A DNA stretch of 64,000 nucleotides. Origin: Pseudomonas sp. MIACH. Its GTDB lineage: Bacteria > Pseudomonadota > Gammaproteobacteria > Pseudomonadales > Pseudomonadaceae. The stretch's first letter is position 1; each line of letters starts with the position of its first letter. Positions 10,587 through 21,162 of the stretch are shown piece by piece. Position numbers and translations under genes: made by a program. The DNA lies in contig NZ_LHVO01000030.1 of NCBI RefSeq assembly GCF_001269925.1, forward strand, positions 1-64,000, given 5' to 3'. The notes beneath the pieces are model-generated. The model was not told where the DNA came from. It worked only from the letters and a program-made list of their open reading frames with translations, and did not search any database.

Positions 10587-11807
10587 ATGACTGCTGCCCC
10601 TTCTCTTTTCCAACGACTGGCTCGCATCAGCCTGGTCACGCAAATCGTCATCGGCTTGATCGCCGGCATCCTGCTGGCCTTGCTGTTACCCGAGGCGGCC
10701 AAGGCCACCGGGTTTATCGGCAAGGTATTTGTTGCCGCACTCAAGGCCGTGGCGCCGATCCTGGTGTTTGTGCTGGTGATGGCGTCGATCGCCAACCATA
10801 AACACGGCCAGGAAACCCATATCAAGCCGATCCTGTTCCTGTACCTGCTGGGCACTTTTGCAGCTGCCGTGGTGGCGGTGATTGCCAGCATGTGGTTTCC
10901 CTCATCGCTGGTGCTCGCCACCCATGACGCCACCGTGAGCGCCCCCGGCGGCATCGGCGAAGTCTTGCAAAGCCTGCTGTTGAGCGTGGTGGACAATCCC
11001 GTCAGCGCACTGATGAACGCCAACTTCATCGGCATCCTGGCCTGGGCAATCGGCATGGGCATTGCCATTCGCCATGCCGGTGAAACCACCCGCACGGTGC
11101 TCGACGACCTGTCCAACGGTGTGACCCTGATCGTGCGCGTGGTCATCCGCTTCGCCCCGCTGGGTATCTTCGGCCTGGTGGCTTCGACACTCGCCACCTC
11201 AGGCTTCGGCGCCCTCCTCGGCTACGCCCACCTGCTGGTGGTGCTGATCGGCTGCATGCTGTTCGTGGCACTGGTGGTCAACCCGGCCATCGTGTTCTGG
11301 AAACTGCGCCGCAACCCCTACCCGCTGGTGCTGATGTGCCTGCGCGAGAGCGGCATCACCGCGTTTTTCACCCGCAGCTCCGCAGCGAATATCCCGGTGA
11401 ACCTGGCCTTGAGCAAACGCCTGGGCCTGCATGAAGACACCTACTCAGTGTCGATTCCACTGGGTGCCACGATCAACATGGCCGGTGCCGCGATCACCAT
11501 CACCGTGTTGACCCTGGCGGCCGTGCACACCCTCGGCATCGCCGTGGACCTGCCGACCGCCGTGCTGCTCAGCGTGGTCGCGGCGATCTGTGCCTGTGGC
11601 GCCTCGGGTGTGGCCGGCGGCTCACTGCTGCTGATTCCGCTGGCGTGCAGCCTGTTCGGCATTCCCAGCGAAATCGCCATGCAGGTGGTGGCCGTAGGCT
11701 TCATCATCGGCGTGTTGCAGGATTCGGCGGAAACCGCGCTCAACTCGTCCACCGACGTGCTGTTTACAGCGGCCGCGTGCCTGGGCAAGGAAGAACAGAC
11801 GGCTTAA
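10587..11807 (+). CDS. sstT: sodium:serine/threonine symporter
   Basis: Dicarboxylate/amino acid:cation symporter family protein of 406 residues. It imports serine and threonine with sodium across the inner membrane. The sequence follows E. coli SstT closely, including the N-terminus ([22 protein letters not shown]) and the substrate-site segments [11 protein letters not shown] and [14 protein letters not shown]. About eight transmembrane helices and two re-entrant hairpins are expected. Only a weak ribosome site (GAGA) precedes the ATG. A strong terminator follows. Confidence 0.93.
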   Translation: MTAAPSLFQRLARISLVTQIVIGLIAGILLALLLPEAAKATGFIGKVFVAALKAVAPILVFVLVMASIANHKHGQETHIKPILFLYLLGTFAAAVVAVIASMWFPSSLVLATHDATVSAPGGIGEVLQSLLLSVVDNPVSALMNANFIGILAWAIGMGIAIRHAGETTRTVLDDLSNGVTLIVRVVIRFAPLGIFGLVASTLATSGFGALLGYAHLLVVLIGCMLFVALVVNPAIVFWKLRRNPYPLVLMCLRESGITAFFTRSSAANIPVNLALSKRLGLHEDTYSVSIPLGATINMAGAAITITVLTLAAVHTLGIAVDLPTAVLLSVVAAICACGASGVAGGSLLLIPLACSLFGIPSEIAMQVVAVGFIIGVLQDSAETALNSSTDVLFTAAACLGKEEQTA

Positions 11808-11818
11808 ACGCCAGGCGT

Positions 11819-11865
11819 AAAAAAGCCCGGGGCGGTTCATTCCTGAACCACCCCGGGCTTTTTTT
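11819..11865. terminator. bidirectional rho-independent terminator
   Basis: A 16-bp stem (AGCCCGGGGCGGTTCA with its complement, one mismatch) with a TTCC loop, flanked by an A-run on the left and seven T on the right. It lies between the convergent sstT and DUF1993 genes and would serve both. Confidence 0.93.
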
Positions 11866-11871
11866 GGCTGC

Positions 11872-12381
11872 TTAGAAAGCGCCCATGTAGTCACGCTTGC
11901 CCACTTCCACGCCGTTGTGACGCAGCAAAGCGTATGCAGTGGTGACGTGGAAGAAGAACTGCGGCAGGCCGTAGGTCAGCAGGTAGGACTGGCCGCTGAA
12001 GCGTTTTTCTTTCGGCGTGCCTGGGCGGGTGATGATCTCGATGCCTTCCTTGCCGTCGACTTGCTCGGGCTTGATGGTGTCGACAAACGCCAGGACCTTG
12101 GCAATCAGTGCTTGCAGGTCGGCAAAGGTGACTTCGGTGTCGTCGTATTTCGGCACTTCGATCTCGGCCAGGCGTGCGGAAACGCCCTTGGCGAAGTCGA
12201 CGGCGATCTGCACCTGGCGCACCAGCTGGAACATGTCCGGGAACAGACGCGCTTGCAGCAAGGCGTTGGGGTCGATGTTCTTGGCGGTGGCGTGGGCTTC
12301 GGCTTTGTTCAGCACATCGCTCAGGGCGGTGAGCATTTGCTTGAAGACCGGGATGGAGGCGGCGTACAGGGAAATAGTCAT
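11872..12381 (-). CDS. DUF1993 domain-containing protein
   Basis: A 169-residue soluble protein matching the DUF1993 family across its length (MTISLYAASIPVFKQML at the start, FFHVTTAYALLRHNG near the end). The family forms a four-helix DinB-like bundle and has no established function. The start at 12381 is used because the family begins MTxSxY; the upstream 17 codons are probably leader. It is divergent from the YceH-type gene. Confidence 0.85.
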   Translation of the reverse strand: MTISLYAASIPVFKQMLTALSDVLNKAEAHATAKNIDPNALLQARLFPDMFQLVRQVQIAVDFAKGVSARLAEIEVPKYDDTEVTFADLQALIAKVLAFVDTIKPEQVDGKEGIEIITRPGTPKEKRFSGQSYLLTYGLPQFFFHVTTAYALLRHNGVEVGKRDYMGAF

Positions 12382-12497
12382 GGCAGTCTCATGGGTAATG
12401 GCAGGGTTGGAACCAGCGGCGATTATAGACACGCCAGGCGCTTGTCTTTTATTTTTTCCGGCTTAGGCTAGTGCGTTCACTGCATAGGGAAAGCGCG

Positions 12498-13148
12498 ATG
12501 ACCGCCGAGCACGACACCGACACCCCTGAGCCGCGCCTGAACAGCACGGAAATTCGCGTCCTGGGTTGCCTGATCGAAAAACAGGCCACCAACCCGGAAA
12601 CCTACCCCCTGACCCTCAACGCCCTGGTCCTGGCCTGCAACCAGAAGACCAGCCGCGAGCCGGTGATGAACCTGAGCCAGGGCCAGGTTGGCCAGAGTCT
12701 GCGTGCACTGGAAGGCCAAGGCTTCACGCGCCTGGTGATGGGCAGCCGCGCCGACCGCTGGGAGCATCGCGTGGACAAGGCACTGGAGCTGGTGCCGGCC
12801 CAGGTGATCCTGACCGGGCTGCTGTTTTTGCGTGGCCCGCAGACGGTCAACGAACTGCTGACCCGCAGCGGGCGCATGCATGACTTCGAAGATGCCGAGC
12901 AGGTGGTGCACCAGTTGGAACGCCTGATCGCCCGCGGGCTGGCGCTGCTGGTGCCGCGCCAGGCGGGACAGCGGGAAGATCGCTATACCCATGCGCTGGG
13001 GGATCCGGCGGATATCGAGGCGATTATCGCCGCGCGGGGAAGCCCGGTGGAGCGCTCTGCCGGCGCAGTCTCGCTGGATCGTATCGAAGAGCTTGAAGCA
13101 CGAATTGCAGTTCTGGAAGAGCGATTGGCGCAGCTGGAACAGGCCTGA
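12498..13148 (+). CDS. YceH-family (DUF480) protein
   Basis: A 216-residue protein with the strongly conserved YceH core ([20 protein letters not shown], then [19 protein letters not shown]). The family contains two winged-helix domains, and its role is unproven. The C-terminal 25 residues form a clear coiled coil ([18 protein letters not shown]), suggesting oligomers. AGGGA lies 7 bases before the ATG at 12498, which decides this start over the one nine codons upstream. Confidence 0.88.
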   Translation: MTAEHDTDTPEPRLNSTEIRVLGCLIEKQATNPETYPLTLNALVLACNQKTSREPVMNLSQGQVGQSLRALEGQGFTRLVMGSRADRWEHRVDKALELVPAQVILTGLLFLRGPQTVNELLTRSGRMHDFEDAEQVVHQLERLIARGLALLVPRQAGQREDRYTHALGDPADIEAIIAARGSPVERSAGAVSLDRIEELEARIAVLEERLAQLEQA

Positions 13149-13160
13149 CACGGTCAACCA

Positions 13161-13265
13161 TGTGGGAGGGGGCTTGCTCCCGATAGCGCTGGGTCAGTCA
13201 ACACTTTCATTGCCTGATACACCGCTATCGGGAGCAAGTCGAATCGTCGCACCGCCCCTCCCACA
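13161..13265. repeat. REPIN: two REP units in inverted orientation
   Basis: The left unit reads TGTGGGAGGGGGCTTGCTCC followed by CGATAGCG; the right unit is its inverted partner (CGCTATCGGGAGCAAG...CCCCTCCCACA). The right unit carries an extra segment of about 14-18 bases between its G-rich and CTTGCTCC parts, unlike the left. About 50 bases separate them. Such pairs are mobilised by RAYT transposases in P. fluorescens. It lies between the convergent YceH-type and AroE-like genes. Confidence 0.8.
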
Positions 13266-13284
13266 TTTAGAGCTGCAGTGGCCT

Positions 13285-14103
13285 TCAGTTGCGGGCGAAG
13301 GCTACTGCCGCCTGGAACTGCTCATCAGTAGGCCGCACGCCGGTGTACAGAACGAATTGCTCCAACGCCTGGATCGCAATCACCTCCAGCCCGGTAATCA
13401 CCCGCTTGCCTTTAGCCCGACCGCGCACGATCAACGGTGTTTCGGCGGGGATCGCTACCACATCGAAGACAGTGTCCGCTGCATCCACGGCGTCCGCCTC
13501 GAACGCCAGGGCATCCGCCTCGGCCCCGCCGGTCATGCCGATGGGCGTCACGTTGATCAGCATCTGTGGGCGCAAATCACCCAGTTCAGCCTGCCATTCG
13601 TACCCAAGGTTCTGCGCCAATGCCCGGCCCGCCGCCTCGTTACGCGCCACGATCACGCCATTGGCATAGCCGCCATCACGCAAGGCGCTGGCCACCGCCT
13701 TGGCCATGCCGCCGCTGCCAAGCAGGGCGAAGGTCGAATCCTGCGGCACGGCGTGCTTCTTGAGCAGTTGTTCGATAGCGATGTAGTCGGTGTTGTAGGC
13801 CTTCAGACGTCCGTTGGTGTTGACGATGGTGTTCAAGGAATCGATGGCTTGAACCGATTCGTCGAGCTCGTCCACTAAGGCGATAGCAGCCTCCTTGAAG
13901 GGCATGGACACCCCGCAACCACGCACACCCAATGCGCGGATACCGCCGATCGCGCCGGGCAAATCCTGACTGCTGAACGCCTTATAGTAGAAGTTCAGCC
14001 CCAACTGTTCGTACAGGTGGTTATGAAAACGCAAGCCAAAATTCCCAGGGCGGGCCGACAGAGACATGCACAGTTGGGTGTCCTTGTTGGGGTGCATCTG
14101 CAT
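13285..14103 (-). CDS. shikimate dehydrogenase-like protein (AroE paralogue)
   Basis: A 272-residue member of the AroE family: an N-terminal substrate domain and a C-terminal Rossmann domain with LLGSGGMAKAV. The catalytic Lys-Asp pair is present in SMPFKEAA and NTDYIA. The usual shikimate-hydroxyl motif SxSxxxHN is replaced by SARPGNFGLRFHN, as in the AroE-like (SdhL) subgroup whose true substrate is uncertain. A clear AAAGGAG lies 7 bases before the ATG. It stands alone, away from aro genes, so a catabolic or side reaction is as likely as aromatic amino acid synthesis. Confidence 0.82.
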   Translation of the reverse strand: MQMHPNKDTQLCMSLSARPGNFGLRFHNHLYEQLGLNFYYKAFSSQDLPGAIGGIRALGVRGCGVSMPFKEAAIALVDELDESVQAIDSLNTIVNTNGRLKAYNTDYIAIEQLLKKHAVPQDSTFALLGSGGMAKAVASALRDGGYANGVIVARNEAAGRALAQNLGYEWQAELGDLRPQMLINVTPIGMTGGAEADALAFEADAVDAADTVFDVVAIPAETPLIVRGRAKGKRVITGLEVIAIQALEQFVLYTGVRPTDEQFQAAVAFARN

Positions 14104-14265
14104 GGATAACTCCTTTGAGTAAGCAAATCGGTACAGACCTTACACAACCTTTACCTAGCGGCTGTGCTGTTTTTCAGAAATACGTTGTCTTAAAAGTATC
14201 CCCGCGACATTACTTGAGTCTATTGATTGCAGACCACAAGCGCAGGGGCTAATCGAGGAATGACC

Positions 14266-14613
14266 ATGATTCGTACAATCCCCAAGATCGCCTTGCTGGT
14301 AGGTGCACTCGCTATGGCAGGCCAAGCCTCCGCCCACGGTGGTGGATGGGGTGGCCCAGCCGTCTTGGGTGCCTTGGTCGGCGCCGCCGTAGTGGGCTCC
14401 GTGGTTGCCAGCCAACCCCGTGAGGTCTATGTGCAGCAGCCGGTCTACGTGCAACCGCAGCCGGTGTATGCCGCGCCACCGCCTGTGTACTACGCACCAC
14501 CGCCACCGGTGTATGTGCAACAGGAGGTTTATTACCGCCCGGCGCCGGTCTATTACGGTCCACCGCGCGGCTACTATGGCCCTCCCCACGGCTACTACCG
14601 CCGCGGCTGGTAA
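14266..14613 (+). CDS. secreted Pro/Tyr/Val-rich small protein
   Basis: A 115-residue precursor with a Sec signal peptide (MIRTIPKIALLVGALAMAGQ, cleaved after about QASA). A Gly-rich stretch follows (HGGGWGGPAVLGALVGAAVVGS, possibly a glycine-zipper membrane segment). The C-terminal half is made of repeated VYVQQP, PVYYAPPP and GYYG units. Likely periplasmic or outer-membrane associated; function unknown. GAGGA at 14255-14259 sits 6 bases before the ATG at 14266, so this start is chosen over the ATG at 14260. Confidence 0.75.
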   Translation: MIRTIPKIALLVGALAMAGQASAHGGGWGGPAVLGALVGAAVVGSVVASQPREVYVQQPVYVQPQPVYAAPPPVYYAPPPPVYVQQEVYYRPAPVYYGPPRGYYGPPHGYYRRGW

Positions 14614-14637
14614 GTCTCAACCGTCACACATGAAACA

Positions 14638-14666
14638 GGCCTCGCCCACTCGCGGGGCCTTTTTTT
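14638..14666 (+). terminator. rho-independent terminator
   Basis: An 8-bp stem GGCCTCGC/GCGGGGCC (one T-G pair) with a short loop, followed by seven T, 25 bases after the stop of the small secreted protein gene. Confidence 0.85.
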
Positions 14667-14846
14667 GTGGGTAACGTCCGAATTTATCCTGCCAACGTCG
14701 CTCTGAGGATAATGGCCAAGCCGCAATCCGACACTATCAGGGTCGAAAGTCTACTTGCCCGAACGGGGCTCACGCTGTCATGTTTGTGTGACGACACCCT
14801 GCCACTATCCATCCTGTCCAGCCAATAACAACAAGGACGACTGACC

Positions 14847-15041
14847 ATGCCCACACAAAACCCTCACCGCACCGCTGGCCTCTGTACGTCCAGCAAGGTC
14901 TACAGCGCCCTCACCGAGCTCAAGCACCTGGAAGGCCACCGCACCGCCAAATTCCTCGCGCTGCTGGCGGAAAACCTGGTGCGCAAAGGCCTGCTTAACG
15001 AGCAGGAAGTCGTGAGCATGCTCGATCAGGTAGTCGACTGA
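14847..15041 (+). CDS. small hypothetical protein
   Basis: A 64-residue protein, probably cytosolic and helical (KVYSALTELKHLEGHRTAKF; LLNEQEVVSMLDQVVD). No signal peptide or known motif is visible. The upstream AAGGACGAC about 8 bases before the ATG is a good ribosome site. It comes before a second small gene on the same strand. Composition and codon use match the neighbours. Function unknown. Confidence 0.65.
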   Translation: MPTQNPHRTAGLCTSSKVYSALTELKHLEGHRTAKFLALLAENLVRKGLLNEQEVVSMLDQVVD

Positions 15042-15132
15042 CGTCTTTTGTTGATGTCGACTATCGAGCCAGGTGATTTTTCCTGAGCGCCTGCGCCCCG
15101 TAAGGTGACTTCCATAGCGATTGGAGGTTCTT

Positions 15133-15315
15133 ATGCCCACTGTTCAAATCATGTCCGTCATCGGCAGCGCAGTCCCCGCCCCGCTTCGCGAACTGGGTTT
15201 GCTGGCCTGCTGGTACCTGGTCCGCGACGGCGAAGCCATCAGCGGCCCGCTCACGTCCCTGTCAGCCGCCGAAAAACAACTCCAGCAAGCCTCGAACTTC
15301 CGCCTGCACGCCTGA
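15133..15315 (+). CDS. small hypothetical protein
   Basis: A 60-residue protein with a hydrophobic middle (LRELGLLACWYLVRDG) and a C-terminal helix-like part. A strong GGAGG at 15123-15127 lies 5 bases before the ATG at 15133 and decides the start. It is not a recognised family. It ends 3 bases before the convergent AI-2E transporter gene. Confidence 0.65.
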   Translation: MPTVQIMSVIGSAVPAPLRELGLLACWYLVRDGEAISGPLTSLSAAEKQLQQASNFRLHA

Positions 15316-15318
15316 GAC

Positions 15319-16386
15319 TCAGGGCAATGGCAGCTTGACCCGCGGCTTGCTTTCAACAAACAGCGCCCAACTGGACATGAACAACGCTGCCACCAGCGGT
15401 CCGATCACAAACCCGTTGAGGCCAAACACCGACAGGCCGCCCAGCGTCGAGATCAGAATCAGGTAGTCCGGCATCTTGGTGTCCTTGCCCACCAGGATCG
15501 GGCGCAGCACGTTGTCCACCAGGCCGATCACAAACACGCCGAACAAGCCCAGCACCACGCCCTGCCAGATTGATCCGCTCAACAGGAAGTACGCGGCCAC
15601 CGGGCCCCACACAATGCCCGCGCCCACGGCTGGCAACAGTGACAGGAACGCCATCAGCACCGCCCAGAGCAACGCACTGGGAATGTCCAGGAACCAGAAG
15701 ATCAGACCACCCAGCGCCCCCTGGGTCACGGCCACCAGCACGTTGCCCTTGACCGTGGCGCGCACCACCCGATTGAACTTGAGCTGCAAGCGACGCTTCT
15801 GCGGCTCGGCCAAGGGCACCGCCGTGCGTACCTTGCGCACCAGTTCCGGACCGTCGCGCAGCAGGAAGAACAGCAGGTACAACATGATGAAAAAACTCAC
15901 CAGGAAATCAAACGTGCCCTGCCCGAAGCTGAACGCCTGGGTGGCGAAGAACTGGCTGCCCTGCATCGCGCTCTTGACGATATTCTCGCGCAGCCCTTCC
16001 AGGTTGCCCATGCCGAAACGGTCCAGCAGGTGCTGGAAGTACGGCGGCAGGAAGTTCTTGAACTGCTCGATATAGCCCGCCACATCCAACTGGCCGCTCT
16101 CGACATTTTTATAGAGGGTGGCGCCCTCTTGCACCAATAACGCGCTGGTGATGATCACCGGCAGAATCGCGATCACCAGGCACACCATCAGGGTGGTCAG
16201 GGACGTCAGGTTGCGATTCCAACCGAAGCGCTGCTGCAGGCGGCGCTGCATCGGCGCAAAGATAATACCGAGGATCACCGCCCAGAACACCGCGCCGTAA
16301 AACGGCAGCAATATCCAGATGAAGGCGACGGTCACCAGGGCCAGCAGTAGCAGCAGGGTTTTGAATTGCAGGTTGGTTTGATTCAT
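15319..16386 (-). CDS. AI-2E family (PerM-like) transporter
   Basis: A 355-residue inner-membrane protein of the AI-2E/PerM family with about seven to eight transmembrane helices, two at the N-terminus (LLLLLALVTVAFIWILLPFY) and a cluster at the C-terminus including GLNGFVIGPLVAALF. Members include the autoinducer-2 exporter TqsA and sodium/proton antiporters; the substrate cannot be told from sequence. Single gene, convergent with the small gene and divergent from trhP. Confidence 0.85.
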   Translation of the reverse strand: MNQTNLQFKTLLLLLALVTVAFIWILLPFYGAVFWAVILGIIFAPMQRRLQQRFGWNRNLTSLTTLMVCLVIAILPVIITSALLVQEGATLYKNVESGQLDVAGYIEQFKNFLPPYFQHLLDRFGMGNLEGLRENIVKSAMQGSQFFATQAFSFGQGTFDFLVSFFIMLYLLFFLLRDGPELVRKVRTAVPLAEPQKRRLQLKFNRVVRATVKGNVLVAVTQGALGGLIFWFLDIPSALLWAVLMAFLSLLPAVGAGIVWGPVAAYFLLSGSIWQGVVLGLFGVFVIGLVDNVLRPILVGKDTKMPDYLILISTLGGLSVFGLNGFVIGPLVAALFMSSWALFVESKPRVKLPLP

Positions 16387-16547
16387 GTCCGATCCATGTC
16401 AAAAAAGCAGGCCGCGCGTGTGCGTCCAGCTGCTTAGTCCACCGCAACACCTGGGAGTGCCATCTTTGTTGCAGTAAGCGTAGACCCAGATCAATAAAGC
16501 CCCGCACACGTTCGGCTACGCTCGCGGCCTTTTGCGACCTGATCCCC

Positions 16548-17867
16548 ATGCCCCTCGTCCTTGCCCCCGAACTGCTCGCCCCCGCCGGCACCCTGAAAAA
16601 CATGCGCTACGCCTTCGCCTACGGCGCCGATGCGGTCTACGCCGGCCAACCGCGCTACAGCCTGCGCGTGCGCAACAACGAGTTCGACCACGCCAACCTG
16701 GCACTCGGCATCCAGGAAGCCCACGCGCTGGGCAAGCGGTTCTACGTGGTGGTGAACATCGCGCCACACAACGCCAAGCTCAAGACCTTCCTCAAGGACC
16801 TCGGCCCGGTGATCGCCATGGGCCCGGATGCGCTGATCATGTCCGATCCTGGGTTGATCATGCTGGTGCGCCGGAATTTCCCATGGATGCCGATCCACTT
16901 GTCGGTTCAAGCCAACACGGTGAATTGGGCCAGCGCCGAGTTCTGGCAGCAGCAAGGCATCACCCGGATCATTTTGTCGCGGGAGCTTTCCCTGGAAGAG
17001 ATTGAAGAAATCCGCCAGCAGGTGCCCGCCATGGAACTGGAAGTGTTTGTCCACGGCGCCTTGTGCATGGCGTATTCCGGGCGCTGCCTGCTCTCGGGCT
17101 ACATGAACAAGCGCGACGCCAACCAGGGCACCTGCACCAACGCCTGTCGCTGGAAATACCAGGCCACCCCGGCAGAGGAAAACGCCACGGGCGATATCGT
17201 CCAGGTGTATCAACCGCAACCCACACTGGGGATCGGCGCGCCCACCGACCAGGTGTTCCTGCTGCAGGAAGCCAACCGCCCCGATGAGCAGATGCCCGCC
17301 TTCGAGGACGAGCACGGCACCTACATCATGAACGCCAAGGACCTGCGCGCCGTGCAGCATGTGGAGCGTCTGAGCCACATGGGTGTGCATTCGCTGAAGA
17401 TCGAAGGCCGCACCAAATCGCATTTCTACTGCGCGCGCACCACCCAGGTGTACCGCCAGGCAATCGATGATGCCGTAGCCGGCCGTGCGTTTGACCGCAC
17501 CCTGATGACCAACCTGGAATCCCTGGCCCAACGCGGCTACACCGAAGGTTTCCTGCGCCGCCATGTTCACGACGAATACCAGAACTACCAGAACGGCAGC
17601 TCAGTGTCCGAGCGTCAGCAGTTTGTCGGCGAGTTGACCGGCGAGCGCCGTGGCGAGCTGGCCGAGGTCAAGGTGAAGAACCGCTTTACCGTCGGCAATC
17701 ATCTGGAATTGATGACCCCCGCCGGCAACTTTCACTTTGACCTGTCCAGCCTGCACAACGCCAAGGGTGGAGCCATCGAAGTAGCGCCGGGGGATGGGCA
17801 CACGGTGTATGTGCCCCTGCCAGCGCAGGTGGATCTGCGCTTTGGGTTGTTGATGCGCGATCTCTAG
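16548..17867 (+). CDS. trhP: tRNA uridine-34 5-hydroxylation protein (U32 peptidase-like, YegQ)
   Basis: TrhP (YegQ) takes part in prephenate-dependent 5-hydroxylation of wobble uridine, the first step toward cmo5U/mo5U in tRNA. The 439 residues match E. coli YegQ nearly end to end ([20 protein letters not shown]; later [10 protein letters not shown]). The four cysteines of the U32 family, Cys173, Cys180, Cys196 and Cys200, lie in [16 protein letters not shown] and [10 protein letters not shown] and probably bind an iron-sulfur cluster. Despite the family name no protease activity is expected. Its stop overlaps the convergent chemoreceptor gene by 4 bases. Confidence 0.93.
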   Translation: MPLVLAPELLAPAGTLKNMRYAFAYGADAVYAGQPRYSLRVRNNEFDHANLALGIQEAHALGKRFYVVVNIAPHNAKLKTFLKDLGPVIAMGPDALIMSDPGLIMLVRRNFPWMPIHLSVQANTVNWASAEFWQQQGITRIILSRELSLEEIEEIRQQVPAMELEVFVHGALCMAYSGRCLLSGYMNKRDANQGTCTNACRWKYQATPAEENATGDIVQVYQPQPTLGIGAPTDQVFLLQEANRPDEQMPAFEDEHGTYIMNAKDLRAVQHVERLSHMGVHSLKIEGRTKSHFYCARTTQVYRQAIDDAVAGRAFDRTLMTNLESLAQRGYTEGFLRRHVHDEYQNYQNGSSVSERQQFVGELTGERRGELAEVKVKNRFTVGNHLELMTPAGNFHFDLSSLHNAKGGAIEVAPGDGHTVYVPLPAQVDLRFGLLMRDL

Positions 17868-19543
17868 ATCCTGAACTGCCCCACCAACTGCCCCAACCGC
17901 TGGCCCAGGTCCGCCAGACTGCGCGAGGTCTGGGCGCCCAACTGGGTTTCATCGGCCACGCTGTCCACTGCCACGGCAATCTGATGCACGCTGCGGTTGA
18001 TCTCTTCGGCCACGGCGGTCTGTTCTTCGGCGGCGCTGGCAATCTGCGCGTTCATCGAGTTGATGGTGCCGATCAACTGGGCCATGGTGTCCAGGGACGC
18101 CCCCGCTTCGTTGGCCTTGGCCGAGGTGCCATCGCCAGCATCGCTGGAGCGGCGCATCGCATCCACGGCCGCTTCAGTGCCTTTTTGCAGGCGGTCGATC
18201 ATGCCCTGGATTTCCTGGGTGCTGGTTTGCGTGCGGCTGGCCAGGGCGCGCACCTCGTCGGCAACAACCGCAAAGCCACGACCGGCCTCCCCTGCCCGCG
18301 CCGCCTCGATCGCCGCGTTGAGCGCCAGCAGGTTGGTCTGTTCGGCGATGGAACGGATCACGCTCAGCACACTGACAATCGACGACACGTCCTGCTGCAG
18401 GCTGTCGAGGGATACGCCGCTGCTGCGGATGTCATTCACCAGTGCGTGGATCTGCGCGATGCTGCCGTCCACCACGCGTTTGGCGGCCTGGCCTTCGGCG
18501 TCGGTCTGTTGCGCGGCCACCGAGGCGCCCTGGGCACTGCGCGCCACTTCTTGAGCGGCCGAGGACATCTGGTTGATCGCGGTGGCCACTTGGTCGGTCT
18601 CGTGACGCTGGCGTTCCATGGCCTGCTCCGAGCGCTGGGCCTGGTCGGACACCTGGCTCACCAGGCCGGTGAGTTGGGTGGTCATTTCGGTGATCTGGCG
18701 CACCAGGCCATGGATCTTGTCGACAAAGCGGTTGAACGCGCCCGCCAGGTCGCCGAGTTCATCCTGGCTGGTGATGGCCAGGCGGCGAGTCAAATCGCCT
18801 TCGCCGGCAGCGATGTCGTCGAGGTTGGCTTTCATCAAATGCAATGGGCGCAGGATGGTGTTGGCCAGCACCATGCCGACGGCGGCGATCACCAGCAACA
18901 CCACCACGGCCACGCCGAGGATGCTCAGCAGCACGCCTTCCATGCGTTTTTCGACCTTGGCCTCGACCACCGCGACTTGTGCTTCGATGCCATCCAGGTT
19001 CACCGAAGTACCGATGACCATGTCCCACTTGGGCAGGTATTCGGTGTAGCCCATCTTGGGCACCAGCTCGGTCTGGCCGGGCTGGGTCGAGCTGTATTGC
19101 AGGTAGTGGGTGCCGTCCTTGCCGACCTTGACCAGGTCGCGGTTGACGTAGACCCCGTTGGGGTCACGGTTGTCCTTGAAGCTCTTGCCCACGCCGTCGG
19201 GGCTGTTGCCCTTGAACAGGCGGATGGTCTCGGAGTCGTAGCCGAAGAAGTAACCGTCCTTGCCGTAACTGGTGTTGGACAGCAGCTTGACCACCTCGGC
19301 CCGCGCCGCCGTATCGCCGGGGGCGGCGGCGTCGTAGAGCGGCTTGATGGTGGTCATGGCCACTTCCACATAACTTTGCAGGGTGGCCTTGGCGTCGTTG
19401 AGCAGGCGCTGGCGGGTTTCATCGACCTCGTTGCGCGCTTGCCCTTGGAGGATCCACACAGTGGTCAGGCTGATCACCACGGCAAACAGCAAGACCGGCA
19501 CAACGGCGAGGGACAGGACTTTGGCCTTCAGGCTCAGACGCAT
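17864..19543 (-). CDS. methyl-accepting chemotaxis protein, single-Cache sensor
   Basis: A 559-residue transmembrane chemoreceptor. TM1 spans about residues 11-32, a periplasmic sCache_2-like sensor about 35-195 (with [18 protein letters not shown] and [20 protein letters not shown]), TM2 about 198-222, HAMP about 222-275, then the cytoplasmic signalling helices. The CheA/CheW-binding hairpin tip holds [20 protein letters not shown]. There is no CheR-docking pentapeptide at the C-terminus. sCache_2 receptors often sense small organic acids; the ligand here is unknown. The neighbouring antiporter gene is on the same strand about 60 bases upstream. Confidence 0.93.
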   Translation of the reverse strand: MRLSLKAKVLSLAVVPVLLFAVVISLTTVWILQGQARNEVDETRQRLLNDAKATLQSYVEVAMTTIKPLYDAAAPGDTAARAEVVKLLSNTSYGKDGYFFGYDSETIRLFKGNSPDGVGKSFKDNRDPNGVYVNRDLVKVGKDGTHYLQYSSTQPGQTELVPKMGYTEYLPKWDMVIGTSVNLDGIEAQVAVVEAKVEKRMEGVLLSILGVAVVVLLVIAAVGMVLANTILRPLHLMKANLDDIAAGEGDLTRRLAITSQDELGDLAGAFNRFVDKIHGLVRQITEMTTQLTGLVSQVSDQAQRSEQAMERQRHETDQVATAINQMSSAAQEVARSAQGASVAAQQTDAEGQAAKRVVDGSIAQIHALVNDIRSSGVSLDSLQQDVSSIVSVLSVIRSIAEQTNLLALNAAIEAARAGEAGRGFAVVADEVRALASRTQTSTQEIQGMIDRLQKGTEAAVDAMRRSSDAGDGTSAKANEAGASLDTMAQLIGTINSMNAQIASAAEEQTAVAEEINRSVHQIAVAVDSVADETQLGAQTSRSLADLGQRLGQLVGQFRI

Positions 19544-19604
19544 GGCTTTTCTCTCTTATTAGGCGACTTGAGAGGTTATCGGCCAGCAACGGTGAACCTG
19601 TAGA

Positions 19605-20927
19605 TCAGAGCGTCATCGCCGCAAACCAGCCAAACGCCAGCAACGGGATGTTGTAGTGCAGGAACGTCGGCACCACGGTGTCCCAGATATGGTGATGCTG
19701 GCCGTCGATATTCAGGCCGGAGGTCGGGCCGAGGGTGGAGTCCGAAGCGGGCGAACCGGCATCGCCCAACGCCCCGGCAGTACCGACGATGCACACAATG
19801 GCCAGCGGGCTGAAGCCCAGTTGCACACACAGCGGCACAAAAATCGCGGCGAGGATCGGCACGGTGGAAAACGACGAACCGATGCCCATGGTCACCAGCA
19901 GCCCCACCAGCAACATCAACAACGCCCCCACCCCACGGCTATGACCGATGAACGCCGCCGAGGCCTCCACCAGCGAGCGCACATCGCCAGTGGCCTTGAG
20001 CACTTCGGCAAAGCCCGACGAAGCAATCATGATGAAGCCGATCATCGCCATCATCTTCATGCCTTCGGTGAACAGGTCGTCGGTGTCGCGCCAGCGCACA
20101 ATGCCCGACACCGAGAAAATCAGGAACCCGGCCAGGGCACCGATGATCATCGAATCCAGCCACAACTGGATGATGAACGCCGAGGCAATCGCCAGGCCGG
20201 CCACCAGCAGGGTCAGCGGGTTGTACTGCACCGCCACTTGCTCGACCCGCTCGATTTTCTCCAGGTCATACACACGCTTCTTGCGGTAGCTGATAAACAC
20301 CGCCACCAGCAGCCCGACTACCATGCCCAGCGCCGGCAGGCTCATGGCGTGGGTGACGTTGACCTGGCTGATGTCCACGCCGCTCTTGGCCACGTTGGCC
20401 AGCAGGATCTGGTTGAGGAAGATATTGCCGAAGCCCACCGGCAGGAACATGTACGGCGTGATCAGGCCGAAGGTCATCACGCAGGCGATAAGGCGCCGGT
20501 CCAACTGCAATTTGGTCAGCACATACAGCAGGGGCGGCACCAGCAACGGGATAAACGCGATATGGATCGGCAGGATGTTCTGCGACGCGATCGCGACCAC
20601 CCACAGCAGGCCGATCAGCATCCATTTGACGTGGTTGCCGCCGGTGGCTTCCTGACGATCGACCAGCAGCAAGGCCTTGTCCGCCAGGGCGTGGGCCAGG
20701 CCGGACTTGGCAATCGCCACGGCGAAAGCGCCAAGCAAGGCGTAGGACAAGGCCACGGTCGCACCACCCCCCAAGCCACCGTTGAACGCCTTGAGCGTGG
20801 CCTCGATGCCCAGGCCACCGGTCAGGCCGCCCACCAGAGCGCCGACGATAATGGCGATGACCACATGCACGCGGGACAGGCTGAGCACCAGCATGGTGCC
20901 GACCGCGGCGATGACTGCGTTAATCAT
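19605..20927 (-). CDS. NhaC-like Na+/H+ antiporter family transporter
   Basis: A 440-residue inner-membrane carrier with 10-12 hydrophobic helices, of the Na+/H+ antiporter (NhaC-like, YuiF) family in the ion transporter superfamily. Typical segments are [20 protein letters not shown] and [19 protein letters not shown]. Some members move histidine or organic acids rather than protons and sodium, so the substrate is open. GAGGT lies just before the ATG at 20927, which is preferred over a longer frame starting 43 codons upstream. It sits between two chemoreceptor genes, hinting that a transported solute is also a chemoeffector. Confidence 0.82.
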   Translation of the reverse strand: MINAVIAAVGTMLVLSLSRVHVVIAIIVGALVGGLTGGLGIEATLKAFNGGLGGGATVALSYALLGAFAVAIAKSGLAHALADKALLLVDRQEATGGNHVKWMLIGLLWVVAIASQNILPIHIAFIPLLVPPLLYVLTKLQLDRRLIACVMTFGLITPYMFLPVGFGNIFLNQILLANVAKSGVDISQVNVTHAMSLPALGMVVGLLVAVFISYRKKRVYDLEKIERVEQVAVQYNPLTLLVAGLAIASAFIIQLWLDSMIIGALAGFLIFSVSGIVRWRDTDDLFTEGMKMMAMIGFIMIASSGFAEVLKATGDVRSLVEASAAFIGHSRGVGALLMLLVGLLVTMGIGSSFSTVPILAAIFVPLCVQLGFSPLAIVCIVGTAGALGDAGSPASDSTLGPTSGLNIDGQHHHIWDTVVPTFLHYNIPLLAFGWFAAMTL

Positions 20928-21162
20928 GGTTACCTCAAGCAGAAACATAAAAAACAGGCATGCCCGCGCCCAGGCGGCCATCGGGTGGCAGCCAGCGTGC
21001 AGGCTTGAAGGAGGTCTTATTAGAGGGCGCGCACTTTGCAGCAGGGCGGGCTCCATGTCAAAAAACGGCGCCGCTTTCGGGTTTAAATTGATCGTTTGAA
21101 TAAAGAAAATTACAGATCGGCCGATAACCGAGCTCTATGTGTTTTCAGCCAAGGATGTACCG

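Noticed and set aside
13161..13265. Insertion sequence remnant
   Set aside because: There is no transposase frame or target duplication; the structure is that of paired REP units.
17984..19603. 539-codon plus-strand frame opposite the chemoreceptor
   Set aside because: Shadow frame rich in His/Gly/Asp; the minus strand shows all chemoreceptor domains.
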